Notes: a model not told the origin generated them from the letters alone. DNA of 64,000 bases from Pyxidicoccus trucidator (GCF_010894435.1 NZ_JAAIXZ010000011.1:124001-188000), one strand, 5' to 3'; shown: positions 20,432-29,232, counted from the first letter of the stretch. Made by a program: numbers and translations.

Positions 20432-22003
20432 CTAGCTCCGCGTCGTCTTGAAGCGGCTGGTGACGGCCGTCAACCCCTCCGCCACCGCCTGCAGGTCCTG
20501 GGCGATGCGGGTGGTGCGGCCCGTCGCGTCCACGCCCTGCTTCACCAGCTCCGCCACGTTGCGCGCGCCCTGCACGGCCTGCTCGCTGGACTGGCGCTGC
20601 TGCCTCGTGGCGATGGTGATCTGCCGTGCCGCCTCGCTGGTGCCTCGCGCCAGCTCCACGATTCGCTGGAACACGGAGGAGGCCTGCTCCGCCACCTCCA
20701 CGCCCCGGTCGCTGGTGGCCATGCCCACCCGCGCCTTGGACGCCGCCTCCTCGCCCGAGTCCTGCACCTTCTCGACGATGCGGGCGATGTCGCGCGCGGA
20801 GGCCGACACGTTCTCCGCCAGCTTGCGCATCTCCGCGGCCACCAGCGAGAAGCCGCGCCCCACCTCGCCCGCCTTGGTGCCCTCCAGCGCCGCGTTCAGC
20901 GCCAGCAGGTCCGAGCGCTCCGCCACCTGGTTGATGACCTGGGCAATCTTGGAGACCTGCTGCAGGTCCTGGTTCAGGCCGACAATCGCGTCCGCCACGC
21001 CCTTGGACTCGGTGCGGATGTCGTTGATGCCGGCCACCACCTGCGCCACCACCGCCATGGCCTCGGCCACCGCCTCGTGCGTGCGCCGCGCGCTGGACTC
21101 CACCACCTCGGTGGAGCTGGAGATCTGCTCCGCCGTGCGGCTCAGCTCCTCGAAGGTGGCGGCAATCTGCTGCGCGTAGGCCGCCTGCTGGCTGATGACG
21201 TGCTCCTGGTCCGCGGACGCGCCCATCAGCCCGCGCGACGCGCCGGAGAGCTGGTCCGTCCGGGACACCATCTCCATCACCGTGGCGCGCAGCGTGCCGA
21301 GCATCTGGTTGAAGGACTGCGCCATCTGGCGGACCTCGCCGCTGGCGGGCACGTCCAACTCCGCGCGCGACATGTCCCCGCGCGTCACGTCCCGCACCAC
21401 GTCCGTCACCCGGGACACGGGCTCGCCGAAGTTGCGGCTGATGAGCAGCGCCAGCAGCAGGCCCAGCCCCAGCGCCCCCAGCACCGCCAGCACGTACCAC
21501 TTCAGCTCCTGCAGAGACGACACCGGCTCATCGGCGCCGAAGCCCGCCACGTACGTGGAGGCCCCGCTCGCGCAGCGCACGACCACTTCCTCGCGGGTCG
21601 GAATGCGCGACGACTCGCAGCTGCCCGGCGCCACCGGGTCCTGGTCCGGCACCTGTCCTACGAACGGAGGCTCGCCGCGCGAGTACCTTACCGTGCCATC
21701 CGGACCGATCAGCGCCTGGTAGTGCACGGTGAAACCGCGGTTCCCCGACTCCGGATCCCGGGCCTCCACCAGGGAGAGCACATCCTCCAGCCGCGCCTGC
21801 GAGCTGGAGGTGCTGTCCGCCGCGAGGACCACCGGGTGCCGCGCCACCAGCAACCCCACCACCTTGACCCGCTTCTCCAGCAACTTCATGGTGGTGTCCT
21901 GCTGCTGGCTGGGGAAGTACACGCCGCAGAAGGCGGCCACCGCCAGACAGGGCACGAGCACCGCGATGGCCACCTGCATCCGCAAGCTGAGCCGGCCCCA
22001 CAT
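20432..22003 (-). CDS. Methyl-accepting chemotaxis protein
   Basis: 523 aa from ATG 22003 (GGGAG 10 nt upstream). The open frame runs further upstream, but that part is low-complexity and holds palindromic repeats. Layout: TM1 (about 10-30), periplasmic domain (31-167, two Cys at 129 and 144 that could pair), TM2 (168-189), HAMP (190-242), then the cytoplasmic signalling hairpin with the tip SDLLALNAALEGTKAGEVGR (about 375-395). No CheR-binding pentapeptide at the C-terminus. It signals to a CheA/CheW system not present here. Ligand unknown. Confidence 0.9.
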   Translation of the reverse strand: MWGRLSLRMQVAIAVLVPCLAVAAFCGVYFPSQQQDTTMKLLEKRVKVVGLLVARHPVVLAADSTSSSQARLEDVLSLVEARDPESGNRGFTVHYQALIGPDGTVRYSRGEPPFVGQVPDQDPVAPGSCESSRIPTREEVVVRCASGASTYVAGFGADEPVSSLQELKWYVLAVLGALGLGLLLALLISRNFGEPVSRVTDVVRDVTRGDMSRAELDVPASGEVRQMAQSFNQMLGTLRATVMEMVSRTDQLSGASRGLMGASADQEHVISQQAAYAQQIAATFEELSRTAEQISSSTEVVESSARRTHEAVAEAMAVVAQVVAGINDIRTESKGVADAIVGLNQDLQQVSKIAQVINQVAERSDLLALNAALEGTKAGEVGRGFSLVAAEMRKLAENVSASARDIARIVEKVQDSGEEAASKARVGMATSDRGVEVAEQASSVFQRIVELARGTSEAARQITIATRQQRQSSEQAVQGARNVAELVKQGVDATGRTTRIAQDLQAVAEGLTAVTSRFKTTRS

Positions 22004-22087
22004 GCGTGTCTTGCTCCCGGAAGGAATGATCCACGCCGACGCTGGCGCCCACCGACGGTAGGCGCCCCTCTCCGGAGCGTCAAACAC

Positions 22088-22154
22088 GCCCCTGGCAGGG
22101 GGACGGCGCGCCCCCTGGCCGGGAGACGGCACCGCCCCTGGCCAGGGGACGGAG
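22088..22154. repeat. Three tandem palindromic units upstream of nuoA
   Basis: Imperfect copies of GCCCCTGGCNGGGGACGG start at 22088, 22110 and 22134. The third contains the perfect 14-bp palindrome CCCCTGGCCAGGGG (22135-22148). Regular 22-24 bp spacing puts them on nearly the same DNA face, as for operator arrays. Confidence 0.7.
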
Positions 22155-22202
22155 GGGCGGGCGGGCGCCGGCCGGCTGGAGCGCCGGGCGTGGGCGGGAG
22201 AC

Positions 22203-22221
22203 CGAAAAGCTCCGCTTTTCG
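22203..22221. other. 8-bp hairpin upstream of nuoA
   Basis: CGAAAAGC (22203-22210), loop TCC, GCTTTTCG (22214-22221). No T-run follows on either strand; role unknown. Confidence 0.5.
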
Positions 22222-22266
22222 CCGTCATCTCAAGGGGTTGGAGCACTCCCGGAGGGGACTTTCCCT

Positions 22267-22295
22267 TTGACTTGGCGCGGAAGGTGCCATTAGGT
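22267..22295 (+). promoter_or_regulatory. Candidate nuoA promoter, two readings
   Basis: TTGACT (22267-22272) could be a -35 box, but the matching -10 (TTAGGT, 22290) is poor. The same stretch contains TGGCGCG-N4-GTGC (22273-22287), with GG and GC exactly 12 bp apart as in sigma-54 -24/-12 promoters. Either way, transcription would start within about 10 nt of the nuoA ATG, which has no Shine-Dalgarno. Confidence 0.3.
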
Positions 22296-22305
22296 TCCGC
22301 GCGCG

Positions 22306-22677
22306 ATGACTCCCACTCCACTCTCGCCCTACCTGCCGCTGGCGGTCGTCCTGCTGCTGGCCGGTGGCATGGCGATGCTCATTCCCCAGATCACCACCCG
22401 CCTGGGGCCCCGGCGTCCGAGCGCCATCAAGTCCACCAGCTTCGAGGCCGGCTCCGAGTCGACCGGCCCGGCACGCCAGCGCTTCGCGGTGAAGTTCTAC
22501 GTCGTGGCCCTGCTGTTCATCGTGTTCGACGTCGAAGCGGTGTTCCTGTACCCCTGGGCGGTGAACTTCCAGGCGCTCGGCTGGTTCGGGTACGTGGAGA
22601 TGCTCGTTTTCGCGGTGACGCTCGTCGTGGGCCTTATCTACATCTGGAAGAAGGGCGCCCTGGACTGGGAGAGCTGA
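22306..22677 (+). CDS. nuoA: NADH-quinone oxidoreductase subunit A
   Basis: 123 aa, three membrane helices (about 6-26, 64-84 and 91-111), with the conserved loop KSTSFEAGSES (between helices 1 and 2) and FDVEAVFLYPWA (about 78-89). NuoA forms part of the membrane arm near the quinone site of complex I. ATG 22306 has no ribosome-binding site, and candidate promoters end next to it, so the mRNA may be leaderless. nuoB follows by 6 bp. Confidence 0.95.
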   Translation: MTPTPLSPYLPLAVVLLLAGGMAMLIPQITTRLGPRRPSAIKSTSFEAGSESTGPARQRFAVKFYVVALLFIVFDVEAVFLYPWAVNFQALGWFGYVEMLVFAVTLVVGLIYIWKKGALDWES

Positions 22678-22683
22678 GACATC

Positions 22684-23247
22684 ATGGCTGACACTGACAT
22701 TGCCCCCGTACTGGCCACCCGTCGCGACGAAGCCATGGGCTTCTTCCAGCGCATGGTCTCCAAGGGCCTGGGCTGGGCCCGCAAGTATTCGCTGTTCACC
22801 TACCCGTACGCGACCGCGTGCTGCGGCATGGAGTACATGTCCGTGGCGGCGAGCCGTCACGACATCTCGCGCTTCGGCGCCGAGTTCCCCCGCTTCTCGC
22901 CGCGCCAGGCGGACCTGCTCATGGTGGTGGGCACCATCAACCTGAAGCAGGCCCCCATCCTCAAGCGCGTGTACGAGCAGATGGCCGAGCCCAAGTGGGT
23001 GGTGGCCTTCGGCGTCTGCGCGTCGTCGGGCGGCTTCTACGACAACTACGCGGTGCTCCAGGGCATCGACCGCATCATCCCGGTGGACGTCTACATCCCC
23101 GGCTGCCCGCCGCGTCCGGAGCAGGTGCTGGACGGCCTGATGCTGCTCCAGGACAAGATTGGCAACCAGGTGCACCGCATCGCCGACCGCGAGCAGCCCA
23201 ACGCGACGGCCGCGCGGCACGACCTGCTGCTGTCCATGGGCAAGTAA
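22684..23247 (+). CDS. nuoB: NADH-quinone oxidoreductase subunit B
   Basis: 187 aa peripheral-arm subunit carrying cluster N2, the final electron donor to quinone. N2 ligands are all present: C46-C47 (ACCGMEYM), C112 (GVCASSGG) and C141 (IPGCPPRPE). It is translated 6 bp after nuoA. A strong hairpin with T4 follows (23275-23331), so nuoAB is a two-gene transcript cut off from nuoCDGHI. Confidence 0.96.
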   Translation: MADTDIAPVLATRRDEAMGFFQRMVSKGLGWARKYSLFTYPYATACCGMEYMSVAASRHDISRFGAEFPRFSPRQADLLMVVGTINLKQAPILKRVYEQMAEPKWVVAFGVCASSGGFYDNYAVLQGIDRIIPVDVYIPGCPPRPEQVLDGLMLLQDKIGNQVHRIADREQPNATAARHDLLLSMGK

Positions 23248-23274
23248 CGAATCACGCGCCCCACGCGCGGTACT

Positions 23275-23331
23275 CCGGGCCCCGTCTGCCTCCCCTCGAA
23301 AGAGCGGAGGCGCCGGGGCCCGGGTCTTTTC
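23275..23331 (+). terminator. Strong terminator after nuoAB
   Basis: CCGGGCCCCG (23275-23284) pairs perfectly with CGGGGCCCGG (23314-23323). A second stem GCCTCC/GGAGGC nests inside (23288-23311), and TTTT lies at 23327-23330. It is placed between nuoB and the convergent thioesterase. Confidence 0.8.
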
Positions 23332-23340
23332 CAGCGTCGC

Positions 23341-23817
23341 CTACCAGCGGTGGTACGCGGGGTGGCCCGGCTTCACGGCGACGAAGGTGCCGCGGCAGGT
23401 GGCCGTCACCTTCCCGCCCGCCGTCATGGTGCCTTCGATGATGGCGCGGTCGCCCTGGATTTCCACCGGCTTCGCCTCCAGGTGCACCGGCCCCGTCATG
23501 GGCGTGGGGCGCTTGAGGGTGATGGAGTAGTCGGCGGTGACGGTGCACGGCGGCGAGTCCGCGCCCTGGGCCTTCATCAGGCCGTACGCCGCCGTCCAGT
23601 TGCAGTGGCAGTCCAGCAGCGCGCCGATGATGCCGCCGTTGAGGACGCCGGGGAACGCCTGGTGGTGCTCGGCGGGAGTCCAGTCCGCGACGACGAGCTC
23701 ACCCTCCACGCGGCTGCGGATGCGCAGGCCCTGCGGATTGGCCGGACCGCAACCGAAGCAGCTGTTGTGGGGTGCGTAGCGTTCCTGGAGGCATGGACTG
23801 TCTGGGGTCGTCGACAT
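23341..23817 (-). CDS. PaaI-like hotdog-fold thioesterase
   Basis: 158 aa. Hotdog thioesterases hydrolyse acyl-CoA. The family motif NSCFGCGPANPQGLRI (about 18-33), the catalytic-helix segment FPGVLNGGIIGALLDC (about 54-69) and the strand SITLKRPTPM are clear. Start ATG 23817 (AAGGTGG 6 nt upstream) must lie before CFGCG, so the gene overlaps the 3' end of the upstream sulfatase-like frame by 119 bp on the same strand. Substrate unknown. Confidence 0.85.
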   Translation of the reverse strand: MSTTPDSPCLQERYAPHNSCFGCGPANPQGLRIRSRVEGELVVADWTPAEHHQAFPGVLNGGIIGALLDCHCNWTAAYGLMKAQGADSPPCTVTADYSITLKRPTPMTGPVHLEAKPVEIQGDRAIIEGTMTAGGKVTATCRGTFVAVKPGHPAYHRW

Positions 23818-25858
23818 GGCCCGCCACCTTACGCCAGCCGCCCTCCGGCGTAAGGCCCTGCACGGCGTCCAGCCACGCCTCCAGCGCGTACGCGTCGGGG
23901 CCCTCACACTCGCCCTCGCAGGTGCGCAACATTCCTCCGTCCCCGCGGGGCCGGTCCACCCACCAGCGCCGCCCATCGAAGGCGCCCCGGTCCTTCTCTC
24001 GGAGAATCGCGGCGTGGGCCGGCTCCCCCATCTCCACCACACCGTCAGGGCGGATGCGGTACGCGTCGAAGGCGCGCGGCGCACCGGGCCAGTGGCCCGC
24101 GTCGAACACCTCCGGCAACACGTGCGTGAAGCCCGTCTCCGCGTACAGCGGCAGCGGCTCCCACCGCTCCGCCGGCTCGCCGCGCAGCAGCGGCGCCAGC
24201 GAGACGCCGTCCACGTCCGGCATTGGAGGCAGGGCCGACAAGTCCAGCACCGTGGGCCCCACGTCCACCAGGCGCACCAGCGCGTCCACCACCGCCGGCC
24301 CGCTGCCCCGCCCACGCGGAGGCTTCACCGCCAGCAGCACGCGGTACTCCTCGTCGGACAGCCGCGCGCCATGCACCGGCGTGGCGCCCGCCAGGTCCGG
24401 CCGGTCCGCGTGGAAGCTCTCGCCGTGGTCCGACAGCAGGACGATGAGCGCGTCGTCGTAGCGCCCGGTGCGCCTCAGCGCGTCCAGCAACTCGCCCACC
24501 TGAGCGTCCGCCTGCGCGAGCAATTCGTCGTAGAGCGCCTCCGCCCCCTCGCGGCTCCACCCGCCCTTCGCCCCCGGCGACACCGGGGCGAAGTGCATGC
24601 GCAGCCGCCGCTCCAGCGGCTCCGAGGGCGGAACGAAGCGCCGGTAGAAGGGGTGGACCGGGTCGCCCGGGAAGTGCGCCGCGGTGGCGTGGAAGGCGAA
24701 CAGCGCGGGGCCCTGGCGGGACTCCTCCACCAGCCGGGACGCGAGCCGCTCCGCGTAGCCCATGGGGTCATGGATGCCGGCCAGCGCGCGGTTGTCGATG
24801 AACTCGGGCACCCACGCGGCCCCGAGGGCATGGTCCGCGAAGACGCCGAGCGCGCGGTAGCGCAGCTTCTCCAGCAGGAAATTCACGGCCCCGCGCGGCG
24901 GCTGCAAGCGGGTGTCGAAGCCGGAGGCCGGCCCCTCCGCGTGGAAGCGCGAGCAGTCGGTGGCGAACACCGTGCGCCAGCCGGCCTGGGCGAAGGTTGT
25001 CGGGAAGGTGGGCTGCAGCCGCAGCCGCGAGTCCGCCGTCAGCGCGTAGCGCACGCCGGTGGTGTGAGGCCAGCGCGCGGTGAGCATCGAGCGCCACGCG
25101 GGCTCCGTCTGGGCGATGGGCGTGTACGCGCGGGTGAAGAGCGTCGCGTCCTCCAGGAAGCGCTCCACGTGCGGCGCCACCTCACCCGTGCCGCCCTGCG
25201 ACTTCAGCCGGTCCGGCCGGAACGCGTCGATGCCGATGACCACCACCAGCGGATGCCGCGCCTCCCGCGTCCCCAGCCGCCCCGCTCCGGTCAGCAGCAG
25301 CGCCGCGCCCACCGCCACCGTGGCCCCCGCCACCCACCGCCGCCCCGACACGCCCGAGCGCGTCACCCACGCCACGCCATGGAGCAGCAGCCACGCCACC
25401 GCCGCCGCGCGCGGGTGCCAGGGCTGGCCATGCTCCACCAGCCACGCCAGCAGCGGCCGCACCGCGGGCAGGTCATCGAAGAGGGCGGGACGGGCAATGG
25501 CCCGGTCCCACGCCAGCAGCCCGAGCAGCACCAGGCCCTCCGCCAGCGTCGTCAGCGCGCCCGCCACCCCACCCCGCTTCGACTTCCACGCTCCCGCCAG
25601 CACGCTCGCCAGCATGGCGAGCACCGCCCCCGCCACCGCGTACACCGTCGCAACGCGCAGCAGCAGCGCGGGCACCACCGGACGCACGGCCGCGGCCAGC
25701 GCGGCGTACGGGCCGTCCACGGGGATGTCCACGCCCACCAGCCCCGAGCGCAGCAGCAGCCACGACTCCCCCGCGAACAACATCAGCCCCAGCGAGGCAC
25801 CGGACAGCAGGCGCCACAGCAGGGGACGGAGGGTGCCGGACAGTGAGGAAGCGGACAT
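23699..25858 (-). CDS. Membrane-anchored sulfatase-like hydrolase with Thr nucleophile
   Basis: 719 aa. About five membrane helices occupy residues 1-240. An alkaline-phosphatase/sulfatase-superfamily domain follows: metal-binding GIDAFRPD (about 220), an active-site segment QTEPAWRSMLTAR with T251 where sulfatases have the formylglycine Cys/Ser, AFHATAAHFPGD and LLSDHGESF for the second metal site. A Thr nucleophile is typical of LtaS, MdoB and phosphoethanolamine transferases, so a transferase or phosphodiesterase acting at the membrane is likelier than a sulfatase. ATG 25858; no clear ribosome site. The last 119 bp overlap the thioesterase. Divergent from an adenylate cyclase. Confidence 0.8.
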   Translation of the reverse strand: MSASSLSGTLRPLLWRLLSGASLGLMLFAGESWLLLRSGLVGVDIPVDGPYAALAAAVRPVVPALLLRVATVYAVAGAVLAMLASVLAGAWKSKRGGVAGALTTLAEGLVLLGLLAWDRAIARPALFDDLPAVRPLLAWLVEHGQPWHPRAAAVAWLLLHGVAWVTRSGVSGRRWVAGATVAVGAALLLTGAGRLGTREARHPLVVVIGIDAFRPDRLKSQGGTGEVAPHVERFLEDATLFTRAYTPIAQTEPAWRSMLTARWPHTTGVRYALTADSRLRLQPTFPTTFAQAGWRTVFATDCSRFHAEGPASGFDTRLQPPRGAVNFLLEKLRYRALGVFADHALGAAWVPEFIDNRALAGIHDPMGYAERLASRLVEESRQGPALFAFHATAAHFPGDPVHPFYRRFVPPSEPLERRLRMHFAPVSPGAKGGWSREGAEALYDELLAQADAQVGELLDALRRTGRYDDALIVLLSDHGESFHADRPDLAGATPVHGARLSDEEYRVLLAVKPPRGRGSGPAVVDALVRLVDVGPTVLDLSALPPMPDVDGVSLAPLLRGEPAERWEPLPLYAETGFTHVLPEVFDAGHWPGAPRAFDAYRIRPDGVVEMGEPAHAAILREKDRGAFDGRRWWVDRPRGDGGMLRTCEGECEGPDAYALEAWLDAVQGLTPEGGWRKVAGHVDDPRQSMPPGTLRTPQQLLRLRSGQSAGPAHPQPRGG

Positions 25859-25896
25859 GCGTCCGCGTCTATACCCGATTGCAACAGTCCCGCCAC

Positions 25897-25912
25897 GGTT
25901 GGGGCGCCAACC
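25897..25912. promoter_or_regulatory. Palindrome in the sulfatase-like/cyclase divergent region
   Basis: GGTTGG-GGCG-CCAACC (25897-25912) is a perfect 6-bp inverted repeat midway between two divergent genes, and CACG-AAA-CGTG follows at about 25915. It is operator-like in placement; the factor is unknown. Confidence 0.35.
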
Positions 25913-26000
25913 TTCACGAAACGTGCGTGACCCCTGGGGCCGGTGCAAGATTGGAGGCTTGAACGACGTGGACAGGGCGTCCGCCCCGGGGGGAGACAGC

Positions 26001-27269
26001 GTGCAGTCGCTCCAGCCCGAGGGGAGCCAGGACTCGGTGAGCCGCGCGCTGGAGGACGAGCGCCTCCGCAACGCCCGGCAGATGGCGTGGATCCGCTTCG
26101 TCGCCGTCACCCTCCTCTTCGGCGTGTCGGCGTACCTGGGCGTCTTCCGGGGTCTGGACGACTGGGCCGTGTATCTGAAGACCTTCGCCGTCTACTGGGT
26201 GCTCACCACGGCTGTGGCCGTAGCGGTGGCCAGGACGACCCGCGCGGCGCGGTGGGCCGGCCTGACGCTGGCCTTCGTGGACGTGCCGGCGGTGTATTGG
26301 CTCCAGCACCTGGCGATTCCGGTGTCGCCCTCACCCGGAGGCGTGGCGGGCTTCACGCTGGGCATCTACGCCGTGCTGGTGCTGCTGGCCGCCCTGTCCC
26401 TGCGCCGCTCGGTGACACTGGTGGTGACGGTGATTGCGGCCCTCGCGGAGGTGCGGCTCCAGCAGGAGGCCGACATTGGCGTGGGTGCGCAGGTGGCGGC
26501 GGTGGTGGTGCTGGGGGTGGCCGCGGCCGGGGCCCGGCACCTGCTCAACCGCATCCGCGCCCTGTCCGCCGCCGTCTCCGAGGAGGAGCTGAAGCGCGCC
26601 CGCCTGGGCCGCTACTTCTCCCCGTGGGTGGCCGAGCACCTCCAGCACCAGGCCTCGCCTGCCCCCGAGCTGCGCGAGGTGACGGTCCTCTTCGCGGACC
26701 TCCGGGACTTCACGGCGATGAGCGAGCGGCTGCCGCCCGAGCAGGTGGTGGAGATCCTCAACGAGTACTACGGCCGCATGGTGGAGGTGGTGTTCCGCAA
26801 TGGCGGAACGCTCGACAAGTTCATCGGGGACGCGCTGATGGTGTACTTCGGCGCCCCGCTGGACGACCCCGAGCATGCCACCCACGCCGTGCGGTGCGCC
26901 CTGGAGATGGTGACCGAGCTGGAGGCCGTCAACGCCGAGCGCGCCGCCCGGGGCGTCCCCGGCCTGCGCATGGGGGTGGGCGTCCACTCCGGGCCGGCCA
27001 TCCTCGGCAACATCGGCTCCATCACCCGCCGCCTGGAGTACACCGCCATTGGCGACACGGTGAACCTGGCCAGCCGGATTGAAGGGCTCACCAAGAAGGC
27101 CGGCGTCCCGGTCCTCGTCTCCCAGGTCACCCGGGAGCGGGTGGGCAGCGCCTTCCTGTGGGAGGCCGTCACCAGCGCCCTGGTGCCCGGCAAGAGCCAG
27201 CCGGTGGCCACCTTCGTCCCCTCCCACCCGCCGGCCGGCCCGCCTGGAACGGGGGGTGTACCCCCCTGA
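26001..27269 (+). CDS. Membrane class III adenylate cyclase
   Basis: 422 aa from GTG 26001, chosen because a GGGGGGAG lies 5 nt upstream. Five or six membrane helices (about 35-190), a short linker (RARLGRYFSPWVAEHL) and a cyclase homology domain (about 222-400). The catalytic set is complete: metal Asp D233 (FADLRDFT) and D277 (IGDALM), ATP-specifying K273/T348, transition-state N355 and R359 (TVNLASR). It makes cAMP at the inner membrane and is probably active. It sits, with two minus-strand genes, between nuoB and nuoC. Ligand for the membrane domain unknown. Confidence 0.9.
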   Translation: MQSLQPEGSQDSVSRALEDERLRNARQMAWIRFVAVTLLFGVSAYLGVFRGLDDWAVYLKTFAVYWVLTTAVAVAVARTTRAARWAGLTLAFVDVPAVYWLQHLAIPVSPSPGGVAGFTLGIYAVLVLLAALSLRRSVTLVVTVIAALAEVRLQQEADIGVGAQVAAVVVLGVAAAGARHLLNRIRALSAAVSEEELKRARLGRYFSPWVAEHLQHQASPAPELREVTVLFADLRDFTAMSERLPPEQVVEILNEYYGRMVEVVFRNGGTLDKFIGDALMVYFGAPLDDPEHATHAVRCALEMVTELEAVNAERAARGVPGLRMGVGVHSGPAILGNIGSITRRLEYTAIGDTVNLASRIEGLTKKAGVPVLVSQVTRERVGSAFLWEAVTSALVPGKSQPVATFVPSHPPAGPPGTGGVPP

Positions 27270-27367
27270 TCCATTCCCGCGCCCGAGGTCCGCACGGCCC
27301 CCTGGCTCCCGGGCTCCAACACGAGCTTCTGGGCCTCCTAAGTGGCCTACATGCCTGAGGGTTTACG

Positions 27368-27397
27368 TTGACGCCCCCCTCCGGGGGTCCTTATAAA
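27368..27397 (+). promoter_or_regulatory. Sigma-70-type promoter for nuoCDGHI with a palindrome in the spacer
   Basis: TTGACG (27368-27373), an 18-bp spacer and TATAAA (27392-27397) are the best promoter match in the window. The spacer carries the inverted repeat CCCCC-TCC-GGGGG (27375-27387), which could be an operator or distort the spacer. Transcription would begin near 27404, so nuoC must start downstream of that. Confidence 0.65.
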
Positions 27398-27433
27398 GCC
27401 GCCGATTCTTCTCCCTCAGTCATTGGGGCCCCC

Positions 27434-27967
27434 TTGAGCACTTTTGCGTTGGACAGGGTCTCCGCCCAGCTCCCGGAGGCGGTGGCGGATCGCTACGTTG
27501 ACCGGACCGGTGGAGCCTGGGCCGTCATCCATGCGGACTCTCTTCCCAAGGTCGCTGCCTTCCTGAAGAACGACCCGGAGCTGGAGTTCAAGCTCTTCGG
27601 TTCCATCGACGCCGTCGACCGCCTGCACCTGGCGGAGTGCGACCCGCGCTTCGAGGTCGTCTACTTCCTCTACTCGCTCAAGCGGAACGAGCACGTGCGG
27701 CTCAAGGTGCGCGTGAGCGAGAGCACGCCGGTGGTCCCCTCCCTGACGTCGCTGTTCCGGGGCGCCAACTGGTGGGAGCGCCTGACGTTCGACTTCTACG
27801 GCATCCGCTTCGACGGCCACCCGGACCTGCGCCGCATCCTCCTGTACGAGGAGTTCCAGGGCTACCCCCTGCGCAAGGACTACGCGCTGCGCGACCGGCA
27901 GCCGCTCATCCCCGAGCGCCCCATCAAGGACATCTTCCGCGGTCCCGGCACCAGCGGGATCTCCTGA
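27434..27967 (+). CDS. nuoC: NADH-quinone oxidoreductase subunit C (30 kDa)
   Basis: 177 aa peripheral-arm subunit. The family signature is complete near the C-terminus: ERLTFDFYGIRFDGHPDLRR (about 116-135), then EEFQGYPLRKDY. Start taken at TTG 27434 (LSTFALDRV); the frame opens at TTG 27368, but that triplet is the -35 box of the promoter. No strong ribosome site is seen at 27434, so the start is provisional. First gene of nuoCDGHI. Confidence 0.93.
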   Translation: MSTFALDRVSAQLPEAVADRYVDRTGGAWAVIHADSLPKVAAFLKNDPELEFKLFGSIDAVDRLHLAECDPRFEVVYFLYSLKRNEHVRLKVRVSESTPVVPSLTSLFRGANWWERLTFDFYGIRFDGHPDLRRILLYEEFQGYPLRKDYALRDRQPLIPERPIKDIFRGPGTSGIS

Positions 27968-27982
27968 TCTGCTGAGGACATC

Positions 27983-29232
27983 ATGTCTGACCACGGCAAG
28001 CCCCAGACCGAAGCGCCCAATCCCGACACCGACGCGTACGCCCACGAGTCGGAGCTGGAGTCGCACCTCCAGACCAAGCGGATGGTCATCAACATGGGCC
28101 CCTCGCACCCCGCGACGCACGGCACCGTGCGGCTGAAGGTGGAGCTCGAGGGCGAGACCATCGTCAAGATCGACCCGGAGATTGGCTTCCTCCACCGCGG
28201 CTTCCAGAAGAGCTGCGAGAACGTCACGTGGACACAGTGCCTGCCCTACACGGACCGGCTCAACTACCTGTCCTCGATGATGAACAACTTCGGGTTCCTC
28301 AACGCCGTGGAGAAGCTCATCGGCCTGGAGATTCCCGAGCGAGCCCAGTACATCCGCGTCATCGGCTCCGAGCTGCACCGGCTGCAGGACCACCTGACGT
28401 GCGTGGGCGCCACCGGCCTGGAGATGGGCGGCTTCGCGCCGTTCCTCTTCGCCATGGAGTTCCGCGAGCTCATCCATGACCGCGTCGCCGAGCTGACCGG
28501 CGCCCGGCTCACCACCAGCTTCGGCCGCGTGGGTGGCATCAACCGCGACCTGCCCGAGGGCTGGATTCCCAAGGTCCACAAGTCGCTGGACCGCGGGCTG
28601 GAGCTCATCGACGAGATGGATGCGCTGCTCACGCGCAACCGCATCTTCGTGGACCGTACCAAGGGCACCGGCGTCATCAACGCCGAGGACGCCATCGACT
28701 TCGGCTACACGGGCCCGGCGCTGCGCGCCTGCGGCGTCAACTACGACATCCGCAAGGCGAAGCCGTACTGGGTCTATGACCGGTTCGACTTCAAGGTGCC
28801 GGTCGGCGAGCACGGCGACAACTACGACCGCTACCTCGTCCGCCTCGAGGAGATGCGGCAGTCCGTGCTCATCCTGCGCCAGGCAATGGACACCATCCCC
28901 GCCGGCCCCATCATCGTGGATGACTGGCGCATCGCCCTGCCGCCCAAGCCCGAGGTGTACGGCACCATCGAGGGCGTGATGTCGCACTTCAAGCTGGTGA
29001 TGGAGGGCATCCAGGTGCCCGCCGGTGAGGTCTACGACGCCACCGAGGCCTCCAACGGAGAGCTGGGCTGGTACATCGTCAGCGACGGCGGCGGCCGCCC
29101 GTACAAGGTGCACGTGCGCGCGCCGGGCTTCCCGGTGCTCGCCGCGGTGCCGCACATCATCGAGGGCAAGATGCTGGCGGACCTCATCCCCACTTTCGAC
29201 ACCATCAACATGATCGGCGGCGAGGTCGAGCA

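Larger units (their letters stand above)
22004..22305. other. 302-bp intergenic region before nuoA
   Basis: It lies between the minus-strand chemoreceptor and nuoA. It holds three palindromic repeats (22088-22154), an 8-bp hairpin (22203-22221) and overlapping promoter-like sequences ending a few bases before the nuoA ATG. No open frame here has supporting features. Confidence 0.6.

Noticed and set aside
22273..22287. Definite sigma-54 promoter before nuoA
   Set aside because: Spacing of GG and GC is right, but the sequence is GC-rich anyway and the start would be 7 nt from the ATG; kept only as a candidate.
27368..27433. Longer nuoC start at TTG 27368
   Set aside because: That triplet is the -35 box of the best promoter in the window, so it cannot be translated from that transcript.
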